From Geitlerinema sp. PCC 7407 (GTDB lineage: Bacteria > Cyanobacteriota > Cyanobacteriia > PCC-7407), in contig NC_019703.1 of the NCBI RefSeq assembly GCF_000317045.1, positions 3,728,934 through 3,792,933 on the forward strand: DNA of 64,000 bases. The letters are read 5' to 3'. The translations under genes were made by a program, and so were the position numbers. Under the pieces are notes generated by a model. It was given only the letters and a program-made list of their open reading frames with translations, was not told the origin of the DNA and ran no database searches. Shown piece after piece: positions 24,860 to 36,601 of this stretch; positions within the stretch are counted from its first letter, which is position 1; every line of letters begins with the position of its first letter.

Positions 24860-27800
24860 ATGGCCTTTTCTTCCATTGTTCGTGCTCTGGGGCGATCGCC
24901 CCTCACCAGCGAACTGCTCCAAAAGCTCACGCAGCAGCAGGCGCTCCACCTAAACGGGATCGCTCGGCTGCCCAAGGGCTTGGTGGCGTCGGCCCTGGCC
25001 CAGAGCCAAGGGCGATCGCTCCTGGTAGTGACGGCCACCCTGGAAGAGGCCGGACGCTGGACCGCCCAGCTCGAGGCCATGGGCTGGCAAACGGTGCATT
25101 TTTATCCCACCTCCGAGGCGTCGCCCTACGAGCCCTTTGACCCCGAGTCGGAGATGACCTGGGGCCAGATGCAGGTGCTAGCGGACCTAGTGAAGCTGCG
25201 GGCGATCGCCGACAAAGCCGCGCCGCCCCTGGCGATCGTCGCCACGGAGCGCGCCCTCCAGCCCCACTTACCGCCCCGAGAAGCCTTTGCGCCCTTTTGC
25301 CTGCACCTGACCCAGGGCGACGAGCTCAACCTGCGCAGTCTGGGCCAAACCCTGGCCCGCCTGGGCTACGAGAAGGTCTCCATGGTAGAAACCGAAGGCC
25401 AGTGGAGCCAGCGCGGGGACATCATCGATGTGTTTCCCGTCGCGTCGGAGCTGCCGGTGCGGCTGGAGCTCTTCGGCGACGAGCTAGAGAAAATTCGCGA
25501 ATTTGATCCGGGCAGCCAGCGATCGCTCGATCGCGTCTCCCAGCTGATTTTGACGCCCACGGGCTTTAGCCCGATCGTCAGCGAGGCCCTGGGCGATCGC
25601 AGCCTTGACCTCAGCAGCCTGCTCAGCCCCACCGAACAGGAGCAGTTCGACACCGAAGCGCGTCTGGAAGGCAGCCGCCGCTTCCTGGGGATCGCCTTCG
25701 ACGCGCCCGCCTCGCTGCTGGACTACCTGCCCAGCGATACGCTGGTGGCCATCGATGAGCCGGAGCAGTGCCGCGCCCACGGCGATCGCTGGTTTGAGCA
25801 TGTCGAAGACCACTGGCAGCGCCTCAGCCAGTCCGGCCTGCGGCCCATTCACCGATCGCCCGAGGCGTCCCTCCAGGCCGCAGAGCCCTTTGCGCGCCTG
25901 ATGCTCTCTGAGCTGGCCGAAGAAAAGCAGGGCCTCAACTTGGCCAGCCGTCCCGTCCCCGCCATTGCGCACCAGTTCGCCAAGCTGGCCGAGACCCTGC
26001 GCCAAGAGCGCGATCGCGGCTTTTCGGTCTGGCTGGTGTCTGCCCAGCCATCGCGCTCGGTCGCCCTGCTCCAAGAGCACGACTGCCCGGCCCAGTTCGT
26101 CCCCAACCCGCGGGACTACCCCGCCATCGACAAGCTGCAAACCCAGCACACCCCCGTCGCGGTGAAGTATTCGGGCTTGGCGGAGCTGGAGGGCTTCATT
26201 CTGCCGACCTTCCGGCTGGTGGTCGTCACCGATCGCGAATTTTTTGGTCAGCACACCCTCGCCACCCCCAGCTACGTCCGCAAGCGCCGCCGCGCCGCCT
26301 CCAAGCAAGTCGACCCCAACAAGCTGCAGCCCGGGGACTACGTCGTCCACCGCAACCACGGCATTGGCCGCTTTCTGAAGCTCGAGAGCCTGACGGTCAA
26401 CGGCGAAACCCGCGAATATCTGGTGCTTCAGTACGCCGACGGCCTGCTGCGGGTGGCGGCGGACCAGGTGGGCAGCCTGTCCCGATTTCGGGCGACGGGC
26501 GGCGGCAAGCCCGAGCTGAACAAGATGACCGGCAAGGCCTGGGAGCGCACCAAGAGCAAAGTGCGCAAGGCCGTCAAAAAAGTGGCCGTGGATTTGCTCC
26601 AGCTCTACGCGCAGCGGGCCCAGCAGCAGGGATTTTCTTTCCCGCTGGATATGCCCTGGCAAGAAGAAATGGAGGACTCCTTCCCCTACCAGCCGACCCC
26701 CGATCAGCTCAAGGCGACCCAGGACGTCAAGCGCGACATGGAGAGCGATCGCCCCATGGACCGCCTCGTCTGCGGGGACGTCGGCTTCGGCAAGACCGAG
26801 GTCGCCATCCGCGCCATCTTCAAGGCCGTGACCGCCGGCAAACAGGTGGCCTTTTTGGCCCCGACCACCATCCTCACCCAGCAGCACTACCACACCCTCA
26901 AGGAGCGCTTTGCCCCTTACCCAATCCAGATCGGCTTGCTGAACCGCTTCCGCACCGCCCAGGAACGCCGCGACATCCAGCAGCGCTTGGCGACGGGCGA
27001 ACTGGACATTGTGGTGGGCACCCACCAGCTCCTGGGCAAAGGGGTGCAGTTCAAGGAGCTGGGCCTCTTGGTGATTGACGAGGAGCAGCGCTTCGGGGTG
27101 AATCAAAAGGAAAAAATCAAGAGCCTCAAAACCCAGGTAGATGTTTTGACCCTCAGCGCCACGCCGATTCCTCGCACCCTGTACATGGCCCTGTCGGGGG
27201 TGCGGGAAATGAGCCTGATCACGACGCCGCCGCCCTCGCGCCGCCCTATCAAGACCCACCTGGCGCCCCTGGATATGGAAACGGTGCGCACCGCGATTTG
27301 TCAGGAAATCGATCGGGGCGGGCAGGTATTTTATGTGGTGCCGCGGGTGGACGGCATTGAGGAGCTGGCGGGCCGCCTGCGGGAAATGGTGCCGAGCGCG
27401 CGGATTGCGATCGCCCACGGCCAGATGCAAGAAGGCGAGCTAGAAGCGACCATGCTCACCTTCAGCAATGGCGAGGCCGAAATTTTGGTGTGTACCACGA
27501 TCATCGAGTCCGGCCTGGATATTCCCCGGGTCAACACGATTTTGATCGAGGACGCCCAGCGCTTTGGCCTCTCCCAGCTTTACCAACTGCGCGGCCGGGT
27601 GGGGCGAGCGGGCATTCAGGCCCACGCCTGGATGTTTTACCCCCAGCAGAGCCAGCTCTCGGAGGACGCCCGCAAGCGGTTGCGCGCCATTCAGGAATTC
27701 ACCCAGTTGGGCTCGGGCTATCAGCTAGCCGTGCGCGATATGGAGATCCGGGGCGTAGGCAATCTGCTGGGAGCTGAGCAGTCGGGTCAGATGGACGCCA

Positions 27801-28339
27801 TCGGCTTCGATCTCTATATGGAGATGCTGGAAGAGGCGATCCGCGAAATCCGGGGTCAGGAAATCCCGCAGGTGGACGATACCCAGATCGATCTCAATCT
27901 GACGGCCTTTATTCCCGCTGACTACATTCCCGACCTGGATCAGAAGATGAGCGCCTATCGAGCGGTGGCTACGGCGGGCGATCGCCACGAGCTGACCCAG
28001 ATCGCCGCCGACTGGAGCGATCGCTACGGCCCCATGCCCCACGCAACCCAGCAGCTCCTGCGCGTCATGACCCTCAAGCAAATCGCCAAAAAGCTCGGCT
28101 TCACTCGCATCAAGCCCGAGGGGACCCAGCACGTCGTCCTAGAAACGCCCATGGAAGAACCGGCGTGGAACCTGCTGCGCGGCAACCTGCCTAGCCATCT
28201 CCACAGCCGCTTTGTCTATTCCTCCAGCAAAGTCACCGTCCGCGGCCTGGGAGCTCTCAAAGCCGACCAGCAGCTCGAAAGCCTGATTAATTGGCTCGAG
28301 CGCATGGAGGGCGCTATTCCCGAACCGGCTCTAGCTTAG
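24860..28339 (+). CDS. mfd: Transcription-repair coupling factor Mfd
   Basis: 1159 residues from ATG 24860, where the conserved N-terminus ([15 protein letters not shown]) begins; the 46 codons upstream are open but unlike Mfd. UvrB-like N-terminal domains precede the RNA-polymerase-interacting region ([20 protein letters not shown]), then the translocase with Walker [12 protein letters not shown], the DEEQ box ([10 protein letters not shown]) and SATPIPRTL. It releases RNA polymerase stalled at lesions and recruits UvrA. It overlaps the convergent GGDEF gene by 9 bp. Confidence 0.95.
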   Translation: MAFSSIVRALGRSPLTSELLQKLTQQQALHLNGIARLPKGLVASALAQSQGRSLLVVTATLEEAGRWTAQLEAMGWQTVHFYPTSEASPYEPFDPESEMTWGQMQVLADLVKLRAIADKAAPPLAIVATERALQPHLPPREAFAPFCLHLTQGDELNLRSLGQTLARLGYEKVSMVETEGQWSQRGDIIDVFPVASELPVRLELFGDELEKIREFDPGSQRSLDRVSQLILTPTGFSPIVSEALGDRSLDLSSLLSPTEQEQFDTEARLEGSRRFLGIAFDAPASLLDYLPSDTLVAIDEPEQCRAHGDRWFEHVEDHWQRLSQSGLRPIHRSPEASLQAAEPFARLMLSELAEEKQGLNLASRPVPAIAHQFAKLAETLRQERDRGFSVWLVSAQPSRSVALLQEHDCPAQFVPNPRDYPAIDKLQTQHTPVAVKYSGLAELEGFILPTFRLVVVTDREFFGQHTLATPSYVRKRRRAASKQVDPNKLQPGDYVVHRNHGIGRFLKLESLTVNGETREYLVLQYADGLLRVAADQVGSLSRFRATGGGKPELNKMTGKAWERTKSKVRKAVKKVAVDLLQLYAQRAQQQGFSFPLDMPWQEEMEDSFPYQPTPDQLKATQDVKRDMESDRPMDRLVCGDVGFGKTEVAIRAIFKAVTAGKQVAFLAPTTILTQQHYHTLKERFAPYPIQIGLLNRFRTAQERRDIQQRLATGELDIVVGTHQLLGKGVQFKELGLLVIDEEQRFGVNQKEKIKSLKTQVDVLTLSATPIPRTLYMALSGVREMSLITTPPPSRRPIKTHLAPLDMETVRTAICQEIDRGGQVFYVVPRVDGIEELAGRLREMVPSARIAIAHGQMQEGELEATMLTFSNGEAEILVCTTIIESGLDIPRVNTILIEDAQRFGLSQLYQLRGRVGRAGIQAHAWMFYPQQSQLSEDARKRLRAIQEFTQLGSGYQLAVRDMEIRGVGNLLGAEQSGQMDAIGFDLYMEMLEEAIREIRGQEIPQVDDTQIDLNLTAFIPADYIPDLDQKMSAYRAVATAGDRHELTQIAADWSDRYGPMPHATQQLLRVMTLKQIAKKLGFTRIKPEGTQHVVLETPMEEPAWNLLRGNLPSHLHSRFVYSSSKVTVRGLGALKADQQLESLINWLERMEGAIPEPALA

Positions 28340-30529
28340 GTTCTCGACTGCGCGGACCGCCTCGGAGAACTTGTAGCAGTTCTTGCCAATTTCCTTGGCC
28401 TCGTACATGGCAATGTCCGCGTGTTTGATCAGGACCTCGATGTCTTCGGCGTTGGACGGGAACGTGCTGATGCCGATACTCGTGGTTACCACCACCGCTT
28501 TTTCATTCACCGTCAGGGGTTCCGAGAGGGTTGACAGGATCTTGTCGGCGACCCGCGCCGCGATTTGGCGCTCAGGGATCGCTGGCAAAATCACCGTGAA
28601 CTCATCTCCCCCTAGGCGAGCGACGGTGTCACTGCCTCGCAGACAGCGCGTGAGGCGGCGGGCGACGGTCTTTAGGACCAGATCCCCCGCATCGTGACCT
28701 TCGGTATCGTTAATTTCTTTGAAGCCGTCGAGGTCGAGGTACAGCAGCGCTACCAGCTGATGGTTGTTGCGGGCCCAGTCGAGGGCCTGCTCTAGGCGCT
28801 CCACAAACAGCTGACGATTGGGCAGGCCCGTCAAGACATCGTGGTGAGCCAGGTAGCGCAGGTGATTTTCTGAGGTTTTCAGCTCAGCGTTGGAGCGCAC
28901 CAGCTCCGCTGCCGTCTGCTTGAGCTCCTCTTCCATGCGCTTGCGCTCGGTGATATCTCGAATCACCCCCACCAAAAAAACGTTGCCAGCGGCGTCCCGA
29001 TGGAGCGATCGCTTGGTGGCAATCAGGTGGGTTACCCCCTGGACATCGGTGAACTTCTCTTCGGTTTCCTGCTCCTTACCGCAGCTAAAGACCCAGTCGT
29101 CTTGCGCCTGGAAAACCGCAGCCTCATCCGGCGGAAAAAATTCATAATCGCTGCGCTCGAGCAAAAGGCTCAAAGGATGTCCCAAAAACCGCGAAAAGGC
29201 CTCATTGAGGACAATCCAGCGATGAGACTGATCTTTGACAAAAATGGGGTCCGGAATCGTGTTGATGACCCCCTGCAAAAACTCTTTGGAGCGCTTGAGC
29301 TCCTCTTCGAGGTGGGCCAGGTAGCTGGTGATGCCCGCCGCCGAGCCCATCAGCGCCAAGCCCGTCGGCACCACCGGAATCCACCAGCCCACCAAAAATA
29401 AGACAAACCCCGTGCCGGTCAGAAGGAGCATCGCCAAAAGAATGGTCCCCGCAGATTGCCAGGGCTTGCGAAACTGCCAGCACAGACTAGAGCCTAGACA
29501 GGCCCACGCAAAAATCCAGAGGTACTCTAGCCAGTCAGGGATCACGCGCATCAGGGGACGTCCCTGGAGGGCCGCGCTCAGGAGCTGGCTGACAAAGTTG
29601 GCGTGAAGCTCGACTCCGGCCACGGGCTTGGCGGAGTTGCGATCGCCCCCGCTGTAGGGCGTATAGAAAAAGTCGCGAATACTAATGGCCGTCGAGCCGA
29701 TCAGCACAACGCGATCGCGGACCTGCTCAGGTTTGACCTCTCCCTTGAGCACCGCCGTCATACTGACCCGCTCAAAGCCTTGGCGAGGATTTTGGAAATT
29801 GGCCAGCAGCTGATAGCCGCCATTGTCTGCGCGGACGTAGCCACCGTCATTTGGCCCAAACCGGCGCAGCGTCGCTTGGCCAAGCCGCAGCGCGTCGCGA
29901 TCGCCCTCCACCGGCCGCAGCGAGACATCCTCCGACGCCAAATAGCCCTGCACCAGCTTGAGCGCAAAGCTGCGGTGAGTCACACCGTCCTCGGTACGCC
30001 AGTACAGCAGCATCCGGCGGACCGTCCCGTCTGGGTCAATAAACAAATTATTGAAGCCCACCTGCTTGGTCGCCACCAGTCCGGGAGGGCCTAGGACCCC
30101 TGAATTCTGCTGATCTTGAATGCGCTCAATGCCAATAATGTTGGGCACTTCGCGAAAAACGGCTTTTATCTCTTCGTGCCCCGGCTCCACCGGTAAATCT
30201 CGATAAATATCCAGACCGATCACTCGCGGCTGTAGCTCGCCGAGGCGTCGCAGGAGGGCTGCCATCGTATCGTCAGGAATGGGCCACCGCTCGGCATAGC
30301 GCAGGTCCGCTTCATTGATCTCGACGATCAAAACGCGGGAGTCTGGCGCATGCTGAGGGCGCAGCCGAAAATACTGGTCCAGCAAAGACCATTCAAAGGA
30401 CTGCAGCAGGCCCCCGAACCGCAGGGCAATGACAAAGCTGGAGGCCCCCAAGGCCGTCAAAATAATTCGGCGTTTGCTCCAGAGCGGCTGCGCAAACTCT
30501 AGCCAACGATTATTCAAACGCTTGCCCAT
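28331..30529 (-). CDS. CHASE2-PAS-GGDEF diguanylate cyclase
   Basis: 732 residues. A first membrane segment (near 20-40) precedes an extracytoplasmic CHASE2 domain (about 45-330), then further membrane segments to about 405, a PAS domain with PAC (about 415-530, [20 protein letters not shown]) and a GGDEF domain at the C-terminus. The motif GGDEF (640-644) is intact and an RxxD inhibitory site (RGSD) lies five residues before it. It should make cyclic di-GMP in response to an external cue. No EAL domain. Its 3' end overlaps mfd by 9 bp. Confidence 0.92.
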   Translation of the reverse strand: MGKRLNNRWLEFAQPLWSKRRIILTALGASSFVIALRFGGLLQSFEWSLLDQYFRLRPQHAPDSRVLIVEINEADLRYAERWPIPDDTMAALLRRLGELQPRVIGLDIYRDLPVEPGHEEIKAVFREVPNIIGIERIQDQQNSGVLGPPGLVATKQVGFNNLFIDPDGTVRRMLLYWRTEDGVTHRSFALKLVQGYLASEDVSLRPVEGDRDALRLGQATLRRFGPNDGGYVRADNGGYQLLANFQNPRQGFERVSMTAVLKGEVKPEQVRDRVVLIGSTAISIRDFFYTPYSGGDRNSAKPVAGVELHANFVSQLLSAALQGRPLMRVIPDWLEYLWIFAWACLGSSLCWQFRKPWQSAGTILLAMLLLTGTGFVLFLVGWWIPVVPTGLALMGSAAGITSYLAHLEEELKRSKEFLQGVINTIPDPIFVKDQSHRWIVLNEAFSRFLGHPLSLLLERSDYEFFPPDEAAVFQAQDDWVFSCGKEQETEEKFTDVQGVTHLIATKRSLHRDAAGNVFLVGVIRDITERKRMEEELKQTAAELVRSNAELKTSENHLRYLAHHDVLTGLPNRQLFVERLEQALDWARNNHQLVALLYLDLDGFKEINDTEGHDAGDLVLKTVARRLTRCLRGSDTVARLGGDEFTVILPAIPERQIAARVADKILSTLSEPLTVNEKAVVVTTSIGISTFPSNAEDIEVLIKHADIAMYEAKEIGKNCYKFSEAVRAVENLS

Positions 30530-31080
30530 CTGGATAGTGATGCGTCAAGGGAGAGAGTCAGGACGACGGAAGTTTGGTGGCGGCTTCAGCAGGCGAAGCT
30601 GATTGGCCTCAGCAAACAGAAATTGGCACCCTCGCTTTCTTAGGGTACCCAAGGGATCTCCTGAAGATGGCAATGGTTCTCAAGGGTCTCCAGGAGAGGG
30701 CAAGTGGGCGAAAAGATTACGGCGAGGAGAGGGGCGATCGCGAATCGAGGGGGGCGACCAAACTGCCATTTGCAGAAGGAATCGGTGACACGGGCACCCA
30801 TTGCGTCAGATCGCTGGCAAGCAAGGTGACGGCAGCCGTGGCAGCGATCGCGTGCAGCAACAAAGACCAGGGGGTAGGGAATGTCGAAGCCATAGCAGTC
30901 ACATCCAGCGGGGATAGTTTCTGTTATGACACGCTGCCCCCAGGCACTGCGTGACCTATCCAGCCTATGGGCAGGGATCTAGATCACACTCCCGAGGGAA
31001 GGTCAAGTTGGCATCCCCCCACAGAAAGAGAATTTCATCTCAAACCGGGCGATCGCCGCTTTTTGGGCTTCTGAGCAACA
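30530..31080. other. Intergenic region, no secure gene
   Basis: Between the GGDEF gene start and the VKOR terminator. A 58-codon minus-strand frame at 30717-30893 encodes one hydrophobic helix (WSLLLHAIAATAAVTLLAS) but has no clear SD. The plus-strand open frame is not protein-like. Otherwise nothing is recognised. Confidence 0.35.
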
Positions 31081-31110
31081 AAAAACGGTGCGGTTCTGAC
31101 AACCACACCG
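31081..31110 (-). terminator. Rho-independent terminator of the VKOR gene
   Basis: On the minus strand AACGGTGTGGTT pairs with AACCGCACCGTT (one mismatch), loop GTCAG, followed by a U run (A's at 31079-31085). It lies about 35 bp after the VKOR stop. Confidence 0.85.
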
Positions 31111-31146
31111 TTTCAGCGAGTATGGGCGCGATCGCCTCAGATCCCG

Positions 31147-32070
31147 CTAGTTTTTGAAGTCTCGGGGTCCCGTGTAGCCCGAGATCTCCGCCAAAGTCTC
31201 CAGGCTTTGGGTTCCAGAATAGAGCTCACCCTTAATTTCCCAAGTCGGGTAGCCCTGGATGCCCGCTGCCTGACACGCTGACGTCTGGGAATTTTGTCCC
31301 TCAGGGTCGCACTCAACATAGTTCAGCTTTTTGGACGCCTCGGCGCCAAAGAGCTGCTTTTGATCGAAGCAGTGCGGGCACCAGTAGGCCCCGTACTCCT
31401 TCGCACCAATCTGGGTCAGGTGCTCCGCTAGGGCAATTTCAGCAGGTCCAGAAGTCGTTGTCGCTGGCGGGGGCGCCCCAGCCTCCACCGTTGCGCCGCC
31501 ATTGGGCGCCGATCCCGTGGCGTTGGCATACAGACCGAGGGTGCCGATCAGGGCCACCATGCCCACAATGACCCCCGTAAATGCCAGCTGTCCCAGGTCA
31601 GGCCAGCTCCGGCCCAACAAGGTCAACACAAACAGCGCCAGCGAGAATAAGGCTGAGCCGACGCAGTAAAAACAGACCGTTTTGATCTCGAAGGCCAGCA
31701 GATACATCAAGTAGCCGCTGAAGATCATCATGGACGTCGCACCAAAGAACAGCAGCCACCAGGTCCAGTTTTCCACCTGGGAGCGCAGTTCTTTGCGAGC
31801 AGTCTCGCTGATGGCCAGGGGGGCCAAGGCGAAAACCGCCATGCTGAAGTAAGCCAAGAAGCCAAAGAGGGTCAGGGGCAACCCAAAAACGGTGGCGTAG
31901 GGGCTTGAGAGGACCCGCTCACAGCCTTCGGTGGGGCAAGCCGCCGTGCCGCCGGTCAGCTTCACAATCGTCAGATAGCCGGTGCCAATCGCACCCGCAA
32001 CAGCGATCGCCCCCATAATCGGGCGCGACCATCGATGAATCCAGGGGGGTGTAGCGCGACGACGGGTCAT
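31147..32070 (-). CDS. VKOR-thioredoxin fusion, disulfide-forming membrane protein
   Basis: 307 residues. The VKOR domain has about five membrane segments with two Cys pairs: C45/C50 (CPTEGC) and C133/C136 (CFYC). A thioredoxin-like domain follows from about residue 210 with C231/C234 (WCPHC). This is the cyanobacterial/plastid VKOR-Trx (LTO1) arrangement, which oxidises thiols in the lumen or periplasm using quinone. In plants it supports photosystem assembly. Its terminator is at 31081. Confidence 0.92.
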   Translation of the reverse strand: MTRRRATPPWIHRWSRPIMGAIAVAGAIGTGYLTIVKLTGGTAACPTEGCERVLSSPYATVFGLPLTLFGFLAYFSMAVFALAPLAISETARKELRSQVENWTWWLLFFGATSMMIFSGYLMYLLAFEIKTVCFYCVGSALFSLALFVLTLLGRSWPDLGQLAFTGVIVGMVALIGTLGLYANATGSAPNGGATVEAGAPPPATTTSGPAEIALAEHLTQIGAKEYGAYWCPHCFDQKQLFGAEASKKLNYVECDPEGQNSQTSACQAAGIQGYPTWEIKGELYSGTQSLETLAEISGYTGPRDFKN

Positions 32071-32199
32071 AGGCCCTCACAAATTCAGGAGCACAAACAA
32101 CAGCACAAACAAGCACTTCAACGGTCAAATTCAGAAGTCAGTGGACTGACTTTATTCTGCAACATGGCGCTGATCTTGGAAGGCGATCGCCCACCTTCC

Positions 32200-33057
32200 C
32201 TAGACCTCCGAAGATTGCAGCTTAGCCGAAGGCATCGTCTGACGAGCATCCGAGCTCGACAAGCTGCGGCGCATCGCCTCTACAAACCGACTGACTCGAA
32301 TCGGATCGATCGGTTCCTCGATGCGGCCATGGCGCTTGAGGGAGCTCGAGACAATGACGCCATCGGCGGCCTGCATCAGCGTGCCAATGTTTTCCCAGTT
32401 CGCGCCGCTGCCAATAAACACCGGCGTGCTGCCTGCCGCAGCCTTTGCCAGTTCCAGATCCTCTTGGGAGGGAGGCCGCCCCGTCGCCCATCCCGACAAA
32501 ATCACCCCGTCGGCCAAGCCGCGCTCAATGGTTTCTTGGACCGCCGTCGTTAGGTTGGGCGAACCCAGAGGGCGAGCGTGCTTGACCAGCACATCAGCAA
32601 AAATCTTGACATCGCTGCCTAGCTCGCGCCGATAGCGCAGCAGCTCGTGAGCTTGGCCCTCGATAAGGCCCTGATCGGTAGCCATGACTCCCGTCAACAC
32701 ATTGACGCGAATGAAGTGAGCCCGCACACAGGTTGCGATCGCCATGGCGCTGCGCGCATCATTGCGCAGAACATTGATTCCGATCGGCACCGTCACCATA
32801 TGCATGAGCCGACTCACAATCAGGCTCATGGCGCTCACCACTGCCGGGTCTACCTGGCTCTTGGCAAAAGGCGCATCAAAAAAATTTTCAACAATAATGC
32901 CATCGACTCCCCCTGCGGCTAGGGCCGTTGCCTCCCGCTCCGCGCGATCTAGCACAACTCTCAGATCTTCTCCCCATCGAGGAGAGGTCGGGAGCGGGGC
33001 CAAATGCACAACGCCAATGACCGGGTTAGGGGTTTTGAAAATACGTCTTAAGTCCAC
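32200..33057 (-). CDS. btpA: BtpA family photosystem I biogenesis protein
   Basis: About 285 residues from GTG 33057, where VDLRRIFKTPNPVIG matches the family's usual N-terminus. IGVVHLAPLPTSPRWGE, GVDGIIVENFFDAPF and VFIGSGANWENIG are BtpA/SgcQ hallmarks of a TIM-barrel-like fold. In Synechocystis BtpA stabilises photosystem I reaction-centre proteins. Codons upstream of the GTG are open but do not resemble the family. Confidence 0.9.
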   Translation of the reverse strand: MDLRRIFKTPNPVIGVVHLAPLPTSPRWGEDLRVVLDRAEREATALAAGGVDGIIVENFFDAPFAKSQVDPAVVSAMSLIVSRLMHMVTVPIGINVLRNDARSAMAIATCVRAHFIRVNVLTGVMATDQGLIEGQAHELLRYRRELGSDVKIFADVLVKHARPLGSPNLTTAVQETIERGLADGVILSGWATGRPPSQEDLELAKAAAGSTPVFIGSGANWENIGTLMQAADGVIVSSSLKRHGRIEEPIDPIRVSRFVEAMRRSLSSSDARQTMPSAKLQSSEV

Positions 33058-33548
33058 GCGCTTACAACTCGGACTCTCTAGTCTGGATCCAGGATTTTGG
33101 GTTGAGTGGGTCGCCGGAGCTGTGAGGTTTGGACCCACAGCTTAGCTCCACAGGACTGGGGCTTTGGTTGAGACCACCAGGCAGCTTTGCCGAAAGATTT
33201 AGCAAACTGCCCGCATACTGAGTACTTTAGCAAGAAATGGTCCTGCAAAAGTCTGGCAGAGGCGATCGCCATAATGCTCAGATGGCTTCCCCAGCGATCC
33301 CCGCGCAGCCCGGGCAAAAGTTTTTTTGTGTAGTTATGTTGCGATTGCGCGTTATGCGATAGGATGGCGAAGGTACTTCAGAGTGCGATCGCAGTTGACG
33401 GTAACCATCGGCAGCAGCTGCCTCACCAAGCGGCGTTTCCGATTGTGTTTACACGAGTCAGAAAAAAGACCGTCATCGGAAAGATCGCTGCGGCTCGTCA
33501 GAGCTCTATCTCCGTTTGACGCCTTTCACCTTCTGATTTTGGAGCTTC
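33058..33548. other. Intergenic region upstream of rimO
   Basis: Divergent promoter region for btpA and rimO. No gene is supported; a plus-strand open frame at 33326-33559 merely overlaps the rimO start. No clear LexA-type or other operator could be assigned by eye. Confidence 0.4.
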
Positions 33549-34904
33549 ATGGGAAGTAAACCGACAATTGCTGTCTCTCACCTTGGCTGTGAAAAGAATC
33601 GCATCGACACCGAACACATGCTGGGACTACTGGTTCAAGCCGGTTACGAAGTCGATTCTAACGAAGAACTTGCAGACTACGTTATAGTTAACACCTGTAG
33701 CTTCATTCAGGCAGCTCGCGAAGAGTCGGTGCGCACCCTGGTAGAGCTTGCAGAGTCTAACAAGCGCATCGTTATCACTGGCTGCATGGCCCAGCACTTC
33801 CAAGAGCAGCTGCTCGAGGAACTGCCCGAGGCCGTCGCCGTCGTCGGAACTGGCGACTACAACAAAATCGTCGATGTCATCCAGCGCGCTGAAACCGGAG
33901 AGCGCGTTAAACAAATTTCTAGCAATCCAACGTACATCGCCGACGAAAACGTTCCCCGCTATCGGACTACAGCTGAAGGTAGTGCCTATCTTCGGGTTGC
34001 CGAAGGCTGCGACTATCGCTGCGCCTTCTGCATCATCCCCCACCTGCGGGGCAACCAGCGATCGCGCTCCATCGAGTCCATCGTCGCCGAAGCCGAGCAG
34101 CTCGCCGCCGAAGGGGTGCAAGAGATCATATTGATCTCGCAAATCACCACCAACTACGGCCTAGATCTGTACGGCGAACCCAAGCTCGATGAGCTGCTGC
34201 GCGCCCTTGGCAAGGTCGACGTGCCCTGGATTCGCATGCACTACGCCTATCCCACCGGGCTCACTCCTAAGGTCATTCAGGCCATGAAGGAGACTCCCAA
34301 CGTCTTGCCCTATCTTGATTTGCCGCTTCAGCACTCGCATCCCGACATCCTGCGAGCAATGAACCGTCCCTGGCAGGGACGCGTCAACGACGGCATCATC
34401 GAGCGCCTGCGGGAATCGTTGCCCGACGCTGTGCTCCGGACCACCTTTATCGTGGGCTTCCCCGGAGAAACCGATGAACACTTTGAGCACCTGATGGCTT
34501 TCGTCGATCGCCATCGCTTCGACCACGTTGGAGTCTTCACTTTTTCCCCCGAAGAAGGAACTCCGGCCTACGACCTGCCCAACCCGCTTGAGCAATCTGT
34601 CATGGACGCGCGGCGAGATGCCCTGATGTCTTTGCAGCAGCCTATCTCTCTAGAGCGAAACCGGGCAGAAATTGGCAAGGTTGTGGATGTGCTCATTGAG
34701 CAAGAGAATCCTGAAACAGGTGAGCTGATTGGGCGTTCTGCTCGATTTGCCCCCGAAGTGGATGGATTGATCTACATCCGAGGGAATGCGACTTTGGCGT
34801 CCCTCGTGCCGGTCAGAATCGAAGATGCTGATGCCTATGACCTCTATGGTTCGATCGCAACGGCGGCTGACTGCTTACAGCAGCCCCAACTGGCAGCACG
34901 CTGA
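33549..34904 (+). CDS. rimO: Ribosomal protein S12 (Asp) methylthiotransferase
   Basis: 451 residues. The N-terminal UPF0004 domain has [22 protein letters not shown] and TGCMAQ, placing three Cys for one [4Fe-4S]; the radical-SAM motif is [13 protein letters not shown] domain closes the protein. [10 protein letters not shown] is the RimO rather than MiaB signature. It methylthiolates an Asp of ribosomal protein S12. crhR lies 241 bp downstream, as in the Synechocystis rimO-crhR operon. Confidence 0.94.
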   Translation: MGSKPTIAVSHLGCEKNRIDTEHMLGLLVQAGYEVDSNEELADYVIVNTCSFIQAAREESVRTLVELAESNKRIVITGCMAQHFQEQLLEELPEAVAVVGTGDYNKIVDVIQRAETGERVKQISSNPTYIADENVPRYRTTAEGSAYLRVAEGCDYRCAFCIIPHLRGNQRSRSIESIVAEAEQLAAEGVQEIILISQITTNYGLDLYGEPKLDELLRALGKVDVPWIRMHYAYPTGLTPKVIQAMKETPNVLPYLDLPLQHSHPDILRAMNRPWQGRVNDGIIERLRESLPDAVLRTTFIVGFPGETDEHFEHLMAFVDRHRFDHVGVFTFSPEEGTPAYDLPNPLEQSVMDARRDALMSLQQPISLERNRAEIGKVVDVLIEQENPETGELIGRSARFAPEVDGLIYIRGNATLASLVPVRIEDADAYDLYGSIATAADCLQQPQLAAR

Positions 34905-34981
34905 TACGGCTAAGTTTGGGTTCTGAGAACCCGATCGGACTGGGTCCCATGCAGACACATCACCAGTCCAACTAGCAGATG

Positions 34982-35017
34982 CAAGCGCATCTCACTGATA
35001 TTCATCCAATGCGCTTG
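34982..35017. promoter_or_regulatory. Hairpin in the rimO-crhR intercistronic region
   Basis: CAAGCGCAT (34982-34990) is exactly complementary to ATGCGCTTG (35009-35017) with an 18-base loop. It lies between rimO and crhR, where the dicistronic transcript of Synechocystis is processed by RNase E. No U run follows, so it is not a simple terminator. Confidence 0.5.
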
Positions 35018-35145
35018 TCTCTCACGCACTGTAAGCGCAAATTTTTGACGCTGCTATGGGGCACTGACTTCCTGACGGCATGCAGGGACTGACTGTGGCT
35101 AGTGGTGGCGACAACTCAACACAACGACGTTAGCTAGGAGATTCG

Positions 35146-36570
35146 ATGACTCTTTCCTTCCATAGCTTGGGAATTTCGGAAGCTCGTTCTCGCCACCTAG
35201 AATCCCTCGGATTCGAAGCCCCAACCCCCATTCAGGTTGAAGCGATTCCCCACCTGCTGTCGGGACGCGATGTAGTGGGTCAGGCCCAAACTGGTACCGG
35301 GAAAACCGCCGCGTTTTCTCTGCCGATGCTGGAAGCCATTGACCTGAAGAAAAATGCTGTGCAGGCGCTGGTTTTGACCCCAACGCGGGAGCTGGCGGTG
35401 CAGGTTTGCCAGTCCATTCGGGATCTGCGGGGACGCGATCGCGTCTTTACGCTGGCGGTGTACGGCGGCCAGTCCATCGAGCGCCAGATCGAGCGCCTCG
35501 ACCGGGGTGTGCACATTGTAGTGGGCACGCCGGGTCGGGTGATGGACTTGCTCAATCGGGGCTGCCTGAAGGTGGATCAGCTGACTTGGCTGGTGCTGGA
35601 CGAGGCGGATGAGATGCTCAACATGGGCTTCATCCAAGACGTCGAGAAGATCTTGAGCCAGCTTCCGGCCGATCGCCAGACGACTTTCTTCTCCGCGACG
35701 ATGGCGCCGTCGATTCGTGAGCTTGTCACCAAGTTCTTGCGATCGCCCGTCAATGTCACGATCAAGCAGCCCAAGGCTGCGCCGAGCCGCATCAACCAGG
35801 TCGCCTACATGGTGCCTCGCGGCTGGTCCAAGGCCCGGGCTCTGCAACCCATCATGGAGATGGAAGAGCCAGAGGCAGCGCTGATCTTTGTGCGGACCAA
35901 GCAAACGGCGGCTGACTTGACCAGTCAGCTCCAGGCCGCTGGCTACAGCGTGGACGAGTACCACGGCAACCTGAGCCAGACTCAGCGGGAGCGTCTCCTG
36001 CTGCGGTTCCGCCAGCATCAGATCCGCTGGGTGGTGGCAACGGACATCGCGGCTCGGGGTCTCGATGTAGACCACCTGACCCACGTGATCAACTACGACC
36101 TGCCCGACAGCATCGAAAGCTACGTGCACCGGATCGGTCGGACGGGTCGGGCTGGCAAGACGGGTACGGCAATTTCCCTGATTCAGAACTATGAGCGGGG
36201 CAAGCTGCGGGCGATCGAGCGCCACGTGCGCCAGACCCTGGAAGTGCGATCGATTCCGTCACGCGCTCAGATCGAAGCACGCCAGCTCGATCAGCTCAAG
36301 ACCAATGTGCTGGAAACCCTGACGGGTGAGCGTTTGGCTTCCTTCTTGCCGATTGTGGCTCAGCTGAGCGAAGAGTACGAGCCTCGGGCGATCGCCGCAG
36401 CGGCGCTGCAAATGGCCTACGATGCGACCCGGCCGGCCTGGGCTCAGTCCGATCGCGCCTACGACGACGTACCGGAAGCCAACGACATGCCCAAGCCTCG
36501 CCCCACGAAGCGCCAAAATCGCACCGGCGGTCCCCGCAGCCGCAACGCTGCTTCGAGCATCAAAGACTAA
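35146..36570 (+). CDS. crhR: DEAD-box RNA helicase, CrhR type
   Basis: 474 residues. Q motif (FEAPTPIQ), motif I AQTGTGKT, Ia PTRELA, II DEAD, III SAT, then the helicase C domain with ATDIAARGLD and HRIGRTGRAG. The C-terminus is basic and low-complexity (PRPTKRQNRTGGPRSR), suitable for RNA binding. CrhR is the redox- and cold-regulated helicase of Synechocystis. Its position after rimO supports the CrhR identity. The start has a GGAG five bases upstream. A hairpin at 36602 follows. Confidence 0.9.
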   Translation: MTLSFHSLGISEARSRHLESLGFEAPTPIQVEAIPHLLSGRDVVGQAQTGTGKTAAFSLPMLEAIDLKKNAVQALVLTPTRELAVQVCQSIRDLRGRDRVFTLAVYGGQSIERQIERLDRGVHIVVGTPGRVMDLLNRGCLKVDQLTWLVLDEADEMLNMGFIQDVEKILSQLPADRQTTFFSATMAPSIRELVTKFLRSPVNVTIKQPKAAPSRINQVAYMVPRGWSKARALQPIMEMEEPEAALIFVRTKQTAADLTSQLQAAGYSVDEYHGNLSQTQRERLLLRFRQHQIRWVVATDIAARGLDVDHLTHVINYDLPDSIESYVHRIGRTGRAGKTGTAISLIQNYERGKLRAIERHVRQTLEVRSIPSRAQIEARQLDQLKTNVLETLTGERLASFLPIVAQLSEEYEPRAIAAAALQMAYDATRPAWAQSDRAYDDVPEANDMPKPRPTKRQNRTGGPRSRNAASSIKD

Positions 36571-36601
36571 AGACCCAAGGCCTGACGCGATCGTCGGGCG
36601 A

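Noticed and set aside
25484-27430. 648-codon minus-strand open frame inside mfd
   Set aside because: Antisense shadow of a well-conserved gene in GC-rich DNA.
33230-33260. AGTACT-containing stretch as a LexA site before rimO
   Set aside because: Only one half matches the cyanobacterial LexA consensus; the second half-site is absent.
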